In this document: piece by piece, positions 27,932 to 36,331 of the stretch
How the letters are laid out: each line of letters starts with the position of its first letter
Position numbering within the stretch: position 1 is the stretch's first letter
Assembly: GCA_019038645.1 (NCBI GenBank)
Contig: JAHOYT010000025.1
Coordinates: 1-64,000, forward strand
DNA from: Bacteroidales bacterium
GTDB taxonomy: Bacteria > Bacteroidota > Bacteroidia > Bacteroidales > UBA12077
Direction: 5' to 3'
DNA length: 64,000 bases
The notes under the pieces: model-generated
Seen by the model: only the letters and a program-made list of their open reading frames with translations
Databases searched by the model: none
Told to the model about the DNA's origin: nothing
Translations under genes and position numbers: made by a program

Positions 27932-29062
27932 ATGTTTGAAAGTTTATCACATTTAGTATTACAGCAATATTGGTGGATTATCATCTCCCTTTTAGGATCT
28001 ATATTGGTTTTCCTGCTTTTTGTGCAGGGCGGTCAAACACTGATTTATACTTTAGGAAAAACCGATATAGAACGTCGGCTTATAGTAAACTCTTTGGGAC
28101 GTAAATGGGAATTTACATTTAGTACTCTGGTTACATTTGGAGGAGCATTTTTTGCATCTTTCCCATTGTTTTATTCAACAAGTTTTGGAGGTGCATACTG
28201 GGTATGGATGTTAATCCTGTTTGCTTTCATTATTCAGGCTGTTTCTTATGAATTCAGATCAAAGCCAAATAATTTTTTAGGCGCAAAAACATACGAGGTT
28301 TTTCTTTTTATAAACGGAATGGCAGGAACAATTTTATTAGGAATAGTTGTAGCAACATTTTTTACAGGTTCCGAATTTTCGGTAAATGAAATGAATTTCT
28401 CAAAATGGGAAGGTGCTGCAAGGGGACTTGAGTTATTGTTAAATCCACACAATCTTTCATTAGGATTAGCAATATTCTTTCTGGCCAGAGTTCTTGCTAT
28501 CCTTTATTTTATGAATAATATAGATGATGAAAATATTTTTAAAAGATCGAAAAAACAGTTAATTTATAATGCAATTCCTTTTCTTGTATTCTTTTTAGTT
28601 TTTGTAATATGGTTAATGTTTATCAATGGTTTTGCCTATAATCCTGTAAGTAAGAACGTTTCATACGAATCTTATAAGTACCTGCATAACTTTTTACAAA
28701 TGCCATTGGTATTGATCATATTTGTAGTTGGAGTTGTTTTAGTTTTACTTGGAATTGGTAAATCGATATTCACAATTTGCACAAAAGGTATTTGGGTTGC
28801 CGGGGCAGGAACAATCCTGACTGTTTTAGCTTTATTTTTATTAGCAGGATTTAATAACACAGCATTTTACCCATCTACATTTGATTTGCAAAGTTCGCTT
28901 ACCATTGAGAATGCATCATCGAGTAAATATACGCTTAAGGTTATGGCCTATGTTTCTTTAATGGTGCCATTTGTGATTGCATATATCTGGTATACATGGA
29001 GAGCAATGAATAATAAAAAAATTGATGCAAAAGAAATGGAAGAGGATATCCACATCTATTAA
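27932..29062 (+). CDS. cydB: Cytochrome bd ubiquinol oxidase subunit II
   Basis: Second structural subunit of the bd oxidase, with eight to nine membrane helices over 376 residues. The N-terminal block (LQQYWWIIISLLGSILVFLL, then GGQTL) and the central FLGAKTYEVFLFINGMAG region fit the family. One base separates it from cydA. The C-terminus ends in an acidic cytoplasmic tail (DAKEMEEDIHIY). A 33-residue membrane ORF follows 86 bases later and may encode an accessory subunit. Confidence 0.96.
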   Translation: MFESLSHLVLQQYWWIIISLLGSILVFLLFVQGGQTLIYTLGKTDIERRLIVNSLGRKWEFTFSTLVTFGGAFFASFPLFYSTSFGGAYWVWMLILFAFIIQAVSYEFRSKPNNFLGAKTYEVFLFINGMAGTILLGIVVATFFTGSEFSVNEMNFSKWEGAARGLELLLNPHNLSLGLAIFFLARVLAILYFMNNIDDENIFKRSKKQLIYNAIPFLVFFLVFVIWLMFINGFAYNPVSKNVSYESYKYLHNFLQMPLVLIIFVVGVVLVLLGIGKSIFTICTKGIWVAGAGTILTVLALFLLAGFNNTAFYPSTFDLQSSLTIENASSSKYTLKVMAYVSLMVPFVIAYIWYTWRAMNNKKIDAKEMEEDIHIY

Positions 29063-29107
29063 TTATAGTTTTGAGATTTATTAACTCGGAACTTTTAACT
29101 ATAAACC

Positions 29108-29127
29108 AGTCTGCCGACAGGCAGGCT
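29108..29127. repeat. Short hairpin element between cydB and the small ORF
   Basis: AGTCTGCC and GGCAGGCT pair (one G-T wobble in RNA) around GACA. A related module, CTGCCAACAGGCA read on the minus strand, lies at about 37824-37838. It looks like a dispersed intergenic repeat module rather than a plain terminator, as only three T follow. Confidence 0.5.
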
Positions 29128-29148
29128 TTAAACTTTAAACTAAAAAAA

Positions 29149-29250
29149 ATGTATTTAACAGAAATAATATGGTTAATTGTTTGGCCGGTATTGATTTGGG
29201 TTAGTTATAAACTTTCGGTTTTAGCAATAAAGAAATTTGAGAATAAATAG
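29149..29250 (+). CDS. 33-residue membrane protein, candidate bd-oxidase small subunit
   Basis: An ATG-initiated 33-codon frame ending in TAG at 29248. The product begins MYLTEIIWLIVWPVLIW, continues as a single hydrophobic helix to about residue 26 and ends in a basic tail (IKKFENK). Length, single helix, a proline in the helix and position behind cydB recall the CydX/CydS/CydH small subunits of bd oxidases, which sit on CydA and stabilise the hemes. There is no sequence identity I can claim. The start has no Shine-Dalgarno motif but an A-rich leader, normal for this organism. It lies in an otherwise gene-free gap. Confidence 0.55.
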   Translation: MYLTEIIWLIVWPVLIWVSYKLSVLAIKKFENK

Positions 29251-29362
29251 TATTTAGCATTCTTCAGTAACAAATTGATCCTGGCTGGCTTTAAACCTGT
29301 CAGGATTTGTTATAAAATAAATACTGAAATTCTCTATCTTTAACCAATATTTATGAATAGAA

Positions 29363-30478
29363 ATGACAAAACTTAAAAGTATATCAAAAATAAATACATG
29401 GTTCGATGGTTTAAACGAACCCTTAATTATTGCAGGTCCGTGCAGCGCAGAATCTGAAGAGCAGGTTATGCAAACTGCAAAAGAAATTAATGCTTTAGGT
29501 AAGATAAAGGTATACAGATCTGGTATCTGGAAACCACGTACACGTCCGGGAAATTTTGAAGGTGTTGGTGAGGAAGGATTAAGATGGTTGCAACAGGTAA
29601 AAAAAGAAACAGGTCTTTTAACGGCTGTCGAAGTTGCAAATCCGGAACATGCTGCTTTAGCAATTAAATATGACGTAGATATTCTTTGGATTGGTGCAAG
29701 AACCACTTCAAATCCTTTTTCAGTTCAGGAACTGGCAGATTATTTAAAAGCTTATGATAAACCTGTAATGGTTAAAAACCCAATTAATCCCGATGTTAAT
29801 CTTTGGGTTGGTGCATTAGAAAGGTTTCACAAAGCCGGAATAAATAAACTTGCCGCAGTCCATCGGGGATTTTATCCATTTGAAGCTACCACCTTGCGCA
29901 ATATACCAAAATGGGAGGTTCCAATTGAATTAAAGAGTATTTGTCATGATTTGCCCATAATATGCGACCCAAGTCATATTGCAGGCAATACCGAATATAT
30001 TCCTGAAGTGGCACAAAAGGCTCTTGATCTTAACATGGATGGGTTGATGATTGAAACTCATTTTAATCCAAAGCTTGCTCTGAGTGATATGAATCAACAG
30101 TTAACTCCGCAGCAATTAGGAAACCTTCTTGACAAACTGATTTTTAGATCGACAACTACAAAAGACACAGATTTTGCAGGTATTCTGGAAACATTGCGGA
30201 GTCAGATTGACTCTATTGATCAGCAAATGCTTGAACTATTATCTCAGAGAATGAATATTGTTGAGGAAATCGGAATATACAAAAGTAAAAATGAGGTAAC
30301 AATTTTACAGCTTCGTCGTTGGGAGAAAATTATTACAACAAGATTAAAACTGGGCAAGAGTTTAGGATTATCAGAAGATTTTGTAAAAAAATTACTTCAG
30401 CTTGTGCACAAAGAATCTATTCAAAGACAAACTGAAGTTATGAGTAAGATTGCTTCTTCAGAAATGAAGAACAAATAA
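29363..30478 (+). CDS. Bifunctional DAHP synthase / chorismate mutase (type II)
   Basis: Joins the first step of the shikimate pathway with the first step toward phenylalanine and tyrosine. Residues about 14-250 form a class I DAHP synthase of the short, KDO8P-synthase-like type (LIIAGPCSAES, KPRTRPGNFEGVG, WIGARTTSNPF, CDPSHIAGN). Residues about 272-360 form an AroQ chorismate mutase (LRSQIDSIDQQMLELLSQR, then KESIQRQTEVM). The fusion makes the synthase sensitive to prephenate in characterised relatives; that is expected, not shown, here. It stands alone, with the purS operon converging on it. Confidence 0.95.
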   Translation: MTKLKSISKINTWFDGLNEPLIIAGPCSAESEEQVMQTAKEINALGKIKVYRSGIWKPRTRPGNFEGVGEEGLRWLQQVKKETGLLTAVEVANPEHAALAIKYDVDILWIGARTTSNPFSVQELADYLKAYDKPVMVKNPINPDVNLWVGALERFHKAGINKLAAVHRGFYPFEATTLRNIPKWEVPIELKSICHDLPIICDPSHIAGNTEYIPEVAQKALDLNMDGLMIETHFNPKLALSDMNQQLTPQQLGNLLDKLIFRSTTTKDTDFAGILETLRSQIDSIDQQMLELLSQRMNIVEEIGIYKSKNEVTILQLRRWEKIITTRLKLGKSLGLSEDFVKKLLQLVHKESIQRQTEVMSKIASSEMKNK

Positions 30479-30482
30479 TAAA

Positions 30483-30737
30483 TTATTTTACTTCTTTTAA
30501 TGTATAATCAAATCCTTCCATAATTGGATTTGATAATATTTTATTACAAGCTTCATTAACCCTTTCCATCGCGATTTCTTTACTTGCAACTTCAATTTCT
30601 AACGTAATGTGTTTGCCGATACGCACATTTGAAACTTCGGTAAAACCAATATTTTTCATACTATTAGTTACAGCTTTCCCTTGGGGATCTAACAAAGCTT
30701 TAAGAGGCATTACGTTAATTTCTGCAATAAATTTCAT
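30483..30737 (-). CDS. purS: Phosphoribosylformylglycinamidine synthase subunit PurS
   Basis: Small dimeric subunit that links PurL and PurQ in the fourth step of purine synthesis. The 84-residue protein matches the family in length and in the segments KALLDPQGKAVTNSMKNIGF, VRIGKHITLEIE and the C-terminal NPIMEGFDY. purL and purQ are not in the window. It follows pssA by 11 bases on the same strand, an unexpected functional mix. It ends four bases from the convergent DAHP synthase stop. Confidence 0.93.
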   Translation of the reverse strand: MKFIAEINVMPLKALLDPQGKAVTNSMKNIGFTEVSNVRIGKHITLEIEVASKEIAMERVNEACNKILSNPIMEGFDYTLKEVK

Positions 30738-30748
30738 ATTATAAATAA

Positions 30749-31498
30749 TTAATCAAAGTTAAAAATCCAGTTGTTAATTGCTGATAATAAAATATATAAA
30801 ATAATAATTAGCGGGATTGCTATTGTATGCAATGATATTAATAAAATTGCAGATAACACAATAAAAATATATCGAATCTTATTTCCGTTAAAACTTAGAT
30901 TTTTGAATTTTAATGAAAACATAGGGAATTCTGTAACCAGTAGTAACGAGAATAGAATTATTAAAACAGATAAAAAATAGTTGTTTTTCAAAAATGTAAG
31001 TAAAAGGTCATTTGTAGTTGTAACACTAACTAAATAGAGTGATACAAAAAAGATTGCATTTGCCGGAACTGCCAATCCAATAAAACTCTCTGTTTGCCTT
31101 TCGTCTACATTGAATTTTGCTAACCTTACTCCGGAAAGAATCGCAATAAAAAATGGGATTAATAAAAATATAATTTCTGTTATTGTTAAATTTTCAACCG
31201 GAGGTAAATGAACAGTTTTAAACAACGAAATTTTCATCATGTGGAAAATAATAACTGATGGTGCAACACCAAAACTTACTACATCTGCAAGTGAATCAAG
31301 CTCTTTTCCAACAACAGAATAGGCTTTTAATAACCGGGCCGAAAATCCATCCAGAAAATCAAAAATAGCAGCTAAAAAAATCAGATAAACTGCATAAAGA
31401 ATGTAACCTTCAAATGCCAAAACAATGGAAATACAACCAGACAATAAATTTAATGATGTTATTGTATTGGGAATGTGTTTTTTTAAACTGACGGGCAT
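30749..31498 (-). CDS. pssA: CDP-diacylglycerol--serine O-phosphatidyltransferase
   Basis: Makes phosphatidylserine from CDP-diacylglycerol and serine, between CdsA and Psd. It is a multi-spanning inner-membrane protein of 249 residues. The CDP-alcohol phosphotransferase motif is complete (DGFSAR, then GKELDSLAD). I take the ATG ending at 31498, which gives MPVSLKKHIPNTITSLN, the usual family beginning. The frame extends to a GTG at 31534, but a -7 element (TACTTTTG) overlaps that codon, so the transcript probably starts inside it. Together with cdsA and psd it completes the route to phosphatidylethanolamine. Confidence 0.92.
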   Translation of the reverse strand: MPVSLKKHIPNTITSLNLLSGCISIVLAFEGYILYAVYLIFLAAIFDFLDGFSARLLKAYSVVGKELDSLADVVSFGVAPSVIIFHMMKISLFKTVHLPPVENLTITEIIFLLIPFFIAILSGVRLAKFNVDERQTESFIGLAVPANAIFFVSLYLVSVTTTNDLLLTFLKNNYFLSVLIILFSLLLVTEFPMFSLKFKNLSFNGNKIRYIFIVLSAILLISLHTIAIPLIIILYILLSAINNWIFNFD

Positions 31499-31533
31499 AG
31501 CTAATTTAGCTTCGTTAATAACAATATTTTTCA

Positions 31534-31541
31534 CAAAAGTA
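31534..31541 (-). promoter_or_regulatory. -7 element of pssA-purS (TACTTTTG)
   Basis: On the minus strand TACTTTTG fits TAnnTTTG, 36 bases before the ATG chosen for pssA. No clear TTG at the -33 position. Confidence 0.35.
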
Positions 31542-31632
31542 AGTTAAAAAATATAGTTTGATAAATATTTTATTAATTACTAAGTTTATCGACAGAAAAA
31601 TATTTAAGTATACTTGATTAATATTGATCTTA

Positions 31633-32706
31633 ATGGGGCGAAGGATTTTAATACCAGTTTTAATTCTTATTACAAATTTTACTTACTCTCAAACAGCTAA
31701 GTATAGTAATGAGTTCTTATCTATTGGTGTGGGAGCAAGATCGTTAAGCATGTCAAATGCTAATATAGCAAATACAAATGATGTAACTTCCGGTTACTGG
31801 AACCCTGCAGGATTAACCTCATTGCAAACAGATTTCGACGCAGCAATAATGCATGCCGAGTATTTTGCGGGTGTGGCTAAATATGATTACTTGGGAGGAG
31901 CTATGGCTTTGGATACTAATAGTTACCTTGGAGCCACAATAATTCGATTTGGCGTCGATGATATCCCAAATACCACTGATTTAATAGATAGTGACGGAAA
32001 TATTGATTACGATAGAATTACGCGATTTTCAACTGCTGATTATGCTTTTTTATTGAGCTATGCACGAAAAACACAAATTCCTAATTTAAATTATGGCGCT
32101 AATGTTAAAATAATTTATCGCGGCATTGGCAAATTTGCTCATGCCTGGGGATTTGGTCTTGATTTGGGTTTCCAGTATAAACTGAATGACTGGAAATTTG
32201 GAGCAATGGCACGCGATATAACTTCAACCTTTAATGCATGGACCTTTAACGAGGACGAATTAATTATTGAAGTTCTGGATTCAGCATCTAATTTAGCCCC
32301 GGATAATTCATTGGAAATTACGCTTCCAATGTTATTGATAGGAGCATCAAGAGATTTTAAAATTTATAATAAGTTTAGCGGATTAGTAGAGTTGGATCTG
32401 GACTTTTCTTTTGACGGACAGCGTCATGTATTAATTGAAGGAGATCCTGTTAGTATTGACCCTCATTTGGGAATAGAAATTGATTATAACAGGCTTGCTT
32501 TTTTACGATTTGGAATTGGAAACTTCCAGCGTGTTGTGGAATTTGATGACAAAGAATCAATGACTTTTCAACCAAATTTTGGAATTGGAATTCAGTTTAA
32601 AGGAATAAGCATTGATTATGCTTTAACTGATATCGGTGATCAATCACTGGCTTTATATTCTAATGTTTTTTCAATCAGATACTCGTTTGACAGAAAGTCG
32701 GATTAA
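31633..32706 (+). CDS. PorV/PorQ family outer-membrane protein
   Basis: Outer-membrane beta-barrel of 357 residues from the ATG at 31633. It has a signal peptide (about 1-20, ending TNFTYS), the family N-terminal block (FLSIGVGARSLSMSNANIANTND cut after the conserved GARSLSMS, then YWNPAGL) and a series of amphipathic strands up to a terminal aromatic (FSIRYSF). PorV-like proteins shuttle or anchor T9SS cargo at the surface, or form related barrels. This gene is alone rather than in a por cluster, so it may be a PorV paralogue. A TTG three codons upstream is a less likely start. Confidence 0.84.
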   Translation: MGRRILIPVLILITNFTYSQTAKYSNEFLSIGVGARSLSMSNANIANTNDVTSGYWNPAGLTSLQTDFDAAIMHAEYFAGVAKYDYLGGAMALDTNSYLGATIIRFGVDDIPNTTDLIDSDGNIDYDRITRFSTADYAFLLSYARKTQIPNLNYGANVKIIYRGIGKFAHAWGFGLDLGFQYKLNDWKFGAMARDITSTFNAWTFNEDELIIEVLDSASNLAPDNSLEITLPMLLIGASRDFKIYNKFSGLVELDLDFSFDGQRHVLIEGDPVSIDPHLGIEIDYNRLAFLRFGIGNFQRVVEFDDKESMTFQPNFGIGIQFKGISIDYALTDIGDQSLALYSNVFSIRYSFDRKSD

Positions 32707-32713
32707 AAATCCT

Positions 32714-32721
32714 TACTTTTG
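32714..32721 (+). promoter_or_regulatory. -7 element upstream of the HAD-like gene (TACTTTTG)
   Basis: TACTTTTG fits TAnnTTTG and lies 21 bases before the ATG at 32743. A TTG within TTTGACA lies 24 bases upstream, longer than the ideal spacing. Confidence 0.4.
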
Positions 32722-32742
32722 TTTAACGTTAAATAATAGTGT

Positions 32743-33171
32743 ATGATAATTGCTGTAGATTTTGATGGTACCATTGTAGATCATGAGTACCCGGAAATAG
32801 GGAAACCGAAATTATTTGCATTTGAAACCTTAAAAGCTTTACACAAGCAAGGTCATCAGTTAATTTTGTGGACATACCGGGCAGAAGAGAAGTTGGATGA
32901 CGCCGTTGAATATTGCAAAATAAATGGCATTGAGTTTTACGCGGTTAATAAAAATTATCCGGAAGAAATTTATGATGATACCATTAGCAGGAAAATTAAT
33001 GCTGACATTTATATTGATGATAAAAATATTGGAGGTTTCCTTGGCTGGAGTGCTATCTGGCAAATTCTTAATCCGGAATATTTTGACGATGATGTGAAAA
33101 AGCAAATGAAAAATATTCCGGTATCGGAAATAAAATTCTGGCAAAAAGTAAAACGGGTTTTAGGTTCGTAA
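32743..33171 (+). CDS. HAD-like hydrolase, small
   Basis: A 142-residue cytoplasmic protein of the haloacid dehalogenase superfamily. Motif I is VDFDGTIVD with the nucleophile Asp6 and acid Asp8; motif II is the threonine in ILWTYR; motif IV is the DIYIDDKN pair near 90. There is essentially no cap domain, as in small phosphatases known from Bacteroides (BT0820-like, from memory). Substrate unknown. It sits 3 bases before the glutaminyl cyclase gene and is likely co-transcribed. Confidence 0.85.
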   Translation: MIIAVDFDGTIVDHEYPEIGKPKLFAFETLKALHKQGHQLILWTYRAEEKLDDAVEYCKINGIEFYAVNKNYPEEIYDDTISRKINADIYIDDKNIGGFLGWSAIWQILNPEYFDDDVKKQMKNIPVSEIKFWQKVKRVLGS

Positions 33172-33183
33172 TAAATGACAAAT

Positions 33184-34296
33184 ATGAAAATAACAAAATC
33201 AATAATTTCTAATATAATTCTTTTTTCACTTTTTTTATTCCAAATTTCTTGTTCGAATCAGGGAAAATCAGAATTAAAGCAAAACAATCAGGAAAAACCA
33301 GATAAGGTTACAAAACGTATTTCTGTTATTAAAATTGATTCTCCAAAATCGGGCGAAACGTTTACGATTGGAGATAATATTGATATAAAAATAGGATTGA
33401 AAGAGTCGGATGTGGAAATTGATTCATTGGTTGTTGAATCGGATGGGAGAAAAACAACTTTACGTTCTGAGAATTTAATATATGCCTGGGAAACTTCCGG
33501 ATTAAATACCGGATCAAATCAGTTAAAAGTATTTGCGTATTCGGATGACAATAAGATAGATAGTTATTACCTGAAATTACGTTTTAAATCAGATATTAAA
33601 CCAGAGTTATTTGAATGTGAAATTGTAAATGCTTATCCTCATGACAAAAATGCCTATACTCAGGGTTTATTCTACGACAATGGTGTAATGTTCGAAGGCA
33701 CTGGACTAAGAGGCGAATCATCTTTAAGAAAAGTAAGATTTGAAACAGGAGAGTTAGTTTCAATTTTAAGTTTAGAAGCTCGTTACTTTGGAGAAGGAAT
33801 AACTGCGTTTGGCGATAAGATTATTCAACTTACCTTGACATCCCGTACCGGATTTGTATACGATAAAAATAGTTTTAAACTAATTACAACTTTGGAATAT
33901 GACACACAAGGTTGGGGAATTACTACCGATGGGAAAAAACTTATTATGAGTGATGGTACGCAAACCATTCATTTTCTGGACTCGGAATATTTTAATGAAA
34001 CCGGCAAGATTGAAATTTATGATGACGAAGGGCCTGTTAACAGTTTGAACGAATTGGAATATATCAATGGTTTGGTATATGCTAATGTGTATCAGACAGA
34101 AGAAATTGTCGCATTTGACCCGGAAACGGGGAAAGTCGTAAAACGAATTGATTGTAGTGATATTATACCTAACGGATATAAAAATGAGATGGATAATGTC
34201 CTTAACGGTATTGCATACGATAAAAATAACAACCGCATATTTATTACAGGTAAACGCTGGCCAGTTTTATTTGAAGTTAAGTTTGTAAAAAATTAA
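33184..34296 (+). CDS. Glutaminyl-peptide cyclotransferase, lipoprotein
   Basis: Converts N-terminal glutamine of exported proteins to pyroglutamate. From the ATG at 33184 the product has 370 residues, a lipoprotein-like signal with Cys23 (FLFQISCSNQ), an N-terminal Ig-like domain (about 45-140) and a five-bladed propeller of the plant-type glutamine cyclotransferase family. Family blocks seen: YPHDKNAYTQGLFYDNG, FEGTGLRGESSL, YFGEGITAFGD, DTQGWGITTDGK and NELEYINGLVYANVYQT. T9SS-exported proteins in Bacteroidota commonly start with pyroglutamate after signal cleavage at Ala-Gln, so a periplasmic role fits the signal peptides seen nearby. Confidence 0.92.
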   Translation: MKITKSIISNIILFSLFLFQISCSNQGKSELKQNNQEKPDKVTKRISVIKIDSPKSGETFTIGDNIDIKIGLKESDVEIDSLVVESDGRKTTLRSENLIYAWETSGLNTGSNQLKVFAYSDDNKIDSYYLKLRFKSDIKPELFECEIVNAYPHDKNAYTQGLFYDNGVMFEGTGLRGESSLRKVRFETGELVSILSLEARYFGEGITAFGDKIIQLTLTSRTGFVYDKNSFKLITTLEYDTQGWGITTDGKKLIMSDGTQTIHFLDSEYFNETGKIEIYDDEGPVNSLNELEYINGLVYANVYQTEEIVAFDPETGKVVKRIDCSDIIPNGYKNEMDNVLNGIAYDKNNNRIFITGKRWPVLFEVKFVKN

Positions 34297-34400
34297 AGCT
34301 GTGTAAATGAAAGTTGTTAATAATTCCACAAACCTACCTGACAGTTTAACTGCCGAAGGAAGTCAGTCAGGATCAGTATGACAATTTTTCGGATTATTGT

Positions 34401-34472
34401 TTGTCATGTTGAGCGAATGCGAAACATCTCAATTTAACACTTAAGATTCTTCGCTATCGCTCAGAATGACAA
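34401..34472. repeat. Palindromic intergenic repeat
   Basis: Two 29-base arms (34401-34429 and 34444-34472) are inverted copies, agreeing at 23 positions; each starts TTGTCAT and contains TGAGCG and GCGAA. Related arms occur at 37773-37798, 37870-37894 and 52055-52080. It lies between convergent genes and could act as a transcript-end hairpin or be a mobile miniature palindrome. Confidence 0.75.
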
Positions 34473-34521
34473 CTTTAATTTCTTTTAGGAAAGTATCTTT
34501 CCAATAACTTATTTTTGATTT

Positions 34522-35832
34522 TTAATCAAAATCAAAATTAGTATCGTAAGCTATAAATTTGATTTTGCATTTTGCATTTTCACTTGTAGTTCCTTCCAAT
34601 GAATATTTACTGCTACCTTCAATGTTTAAATCTTTAATTTTAAGTCTGTCTTTTGGAAAATCAACATCACTATGCGTAGTTTGGAAATCCACACTAAATT
34701 CTAAATCAGTTGGTAATTCCATATTTACAGAACCGTATTTAAAATTCCCGGTGAAATTTTCAAATGTAGATTTAACTTCTGCTACGCGTAAATTTAAAGT
34801 ATAAGCATTTGTAAAATGTATTGATTTTGTAATAGCATCGAATTCAACTTCATCATATTTAGATTCAGTACATGTAAACTTGCCAACGATTCCCAGATTG
34901 ATATTTGAATCGTAAAGATTATTTATTTTAACCGACTTAACGTCTAAAGCTTTTAAGGATGAGTATTTTGCAGAATAAACCAGTTTGTCGATATTTTTTG
35001 CTGTAATATCTGAATCGTAAAAATCAACAATACAATTTAACATATTACCATTAATATTATAGTTGCTATATTTTGCCTGAGTTGAAAGTGAGTTTATTTT
35101 ACCAATTTCGATTTCATCATCATATGAATTTAAATTAAGTGTATTCAAAGTGCCAATATCAATTCCGGAATATTTTGAGGTAATTTCTACATCTATCATT
35201 TCAATTGCTTCCAGTTCACAATCATAAATCTCCATAACTGCATCACCTCCTTTACCTATTGATGCTGACGAATATTTCATTTTTAACTTTCCATTTTGTC
35301 CAAAACTAACCAAGGTTAAATCAACATCATACAAATCGAAATTAATATTACCTGTTAAACTTGCAATATCAATTTCATTGTATTTACTTTTTAAATTAAA
35401 AGCAACACTTTCAGGTATCCAAAGAGTATATGTAGCCTTATATTTATCAACCCTGATTGTTTTGCCATCGACCAATGTTATTTTTTTTATGGGACCAATT
35501 ATTATGGTGTTTTTAGCCATGTTGGTTTTAATACTTAACGAATTTCCTGACTTAGAAACTTCCGGATTTTTAAATACTTCAATCAGCTTGTCCTGATCTT
35601 CTTTTTTCCCTCCTTTAATTATTAATTCTCCCGTTAATTTCACTTCATCTTTTTTCCAGGTATTAATTTTTAAATCTGTGTCGTAACAAGTGAAGGTGAA
35701 ATCTCCTGTTGAATTAAGTTTAAATGATTTCTCAAGAGATTCTGTTCTTTCCTGAGCGAAGCCTGAATTTATTGATGTAACAACAATAAGTATTGCTATT
35801 AGTATTTTAGATGTTTGTTTTATTGTTTTCAT
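34522..35832 (-). CDS. Exported DUF4097-like beta-repeat protein of a sigma-factor operon
   Basis: The 436-residue protein has a signal peptide (about 1-26, ending SGFAQ) and no cysteine-linked lipobox. The mature part is a long run of short beta strands with recurring motifs (KYSSASIG, KYSGIDIG, KYSNYNING, KYSSLKALD, with LYD or FYD in between), like a parallel beta-helix of the DUF4097/putative adhesin group. Its gene starts 26 bases inside the anti-sigma gene, so it is translated with the regulator pair. It may be an envelope protein controlled by, or sensed by, that sigma system. Confidence 0.78.
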   Translation of the reverse strand: MKTIKQTSKILIAILIVVTSINSGFAQERTESLEKSFKLNSTGDFTFTCYDTDLKINTWKKDEVKLTGELIIKGGKKEDQDKLIEVFKNPEVSKSGNSLSIKTNMAKNTIIIGPIKKITLVDGKTIRVDKYKATYTLWIPESVAFNLKSKYNEIDIASLTGNINFDLYDVDLTLVSFGQNGKLKMKYSSASIGKGGDAVMEIYDCELEAIEMIDVEITSKYSGIDIGTLNTLNLNSYDDEIEIGKINSLSTQAKYSNYNINGNMLNCIVDFYDSDITAKNIDKLVYSAKYSSLKALDVKSVKINNLYDSNINLGIVGKFTCTESKYDEVEFDAITKSIHFTNAYTLNLRVAEVKSTFENFTGNFKYGSVNMELPTDLEFSVDFQTTHSDVDFPKDRLKIKDLNIEGSSKYSLEGTTSENAKCKIKFIAYDTNFDFD

Positions 35833-36331
35833 AATTTTTATCTTTTTCTATTTCATTTAACATTCGGTCCAGTAATCGGATCTTTTTCTGATATAAATCC
35901 ATTAAAGAATTTAGCAGTCGGGGATTTGGGCCATTAACTGCCAGATCTTCTGAATATTGATTTATTAGAGTATCGATATACTCAAGATCTTTAAAATTTG
36001 TTGTTAACAGATCTTCATTATAAGATGATTTCTGTAAAACCTGATAATAGGTTTTAATCTGGTTTTGGAATTGGGCTTCCTGTTTAGCTAGTTCAGGATC
36101 TATTTTTGCTAAAATTAATTGCTGGTTATTACGTAAAGTTGTTATTTGATATGTTAATAATGATAAACCAACTACAACAATAACTGAGGCTGCAATTTTA
36201 AGGGCAAAAAATCTCTTTTGTTTTTTTGGTTTATTCACAGAATGTGAAATTTTGTTCCAAAGATAATCCTCGTCAGGTTTATCAACATCGAGATTCGATC
36301 TGTTTTTGCGTATGTACTCCTCAATATTCAT
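35807..36331 (-). CDS. Single-pass membrane protein, putative anti-sigma factor
   Basis: The 174-residue protein has a cytoplasmic N-terminus of about 42 residues (with DYLWNKISHSV), one membrane helix at about 43-62 and a helical, extracytoplasmic C-terminal domain rich in glutamine and asparagine. Size, topology and location directly behind an ECF sigma gene, overlapping it by 11 bases, indicate an anti-sigma role. No zinc-binding HxxxCxxC motif is present, so it is not a ZAS-type factor. The assignment rests mainly on context. Confidence 0.75.
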   Translation of the reverse strand: MNIEEYIRKNRSNLDVDKPDEDYLWNKISHSVNKPKKQKRFFALKIAASVIVVVGLSLLTYQITTLRNNQQLILAKIDPELAKQEAQFQNQIKTYYQVLQKSSYNEDLLTTNFKDLEYIDTLINQYSEDLAVNGPNPRLLNSLMDLYQKKIRLLDRMLNEIEKDKNYENNKTNI

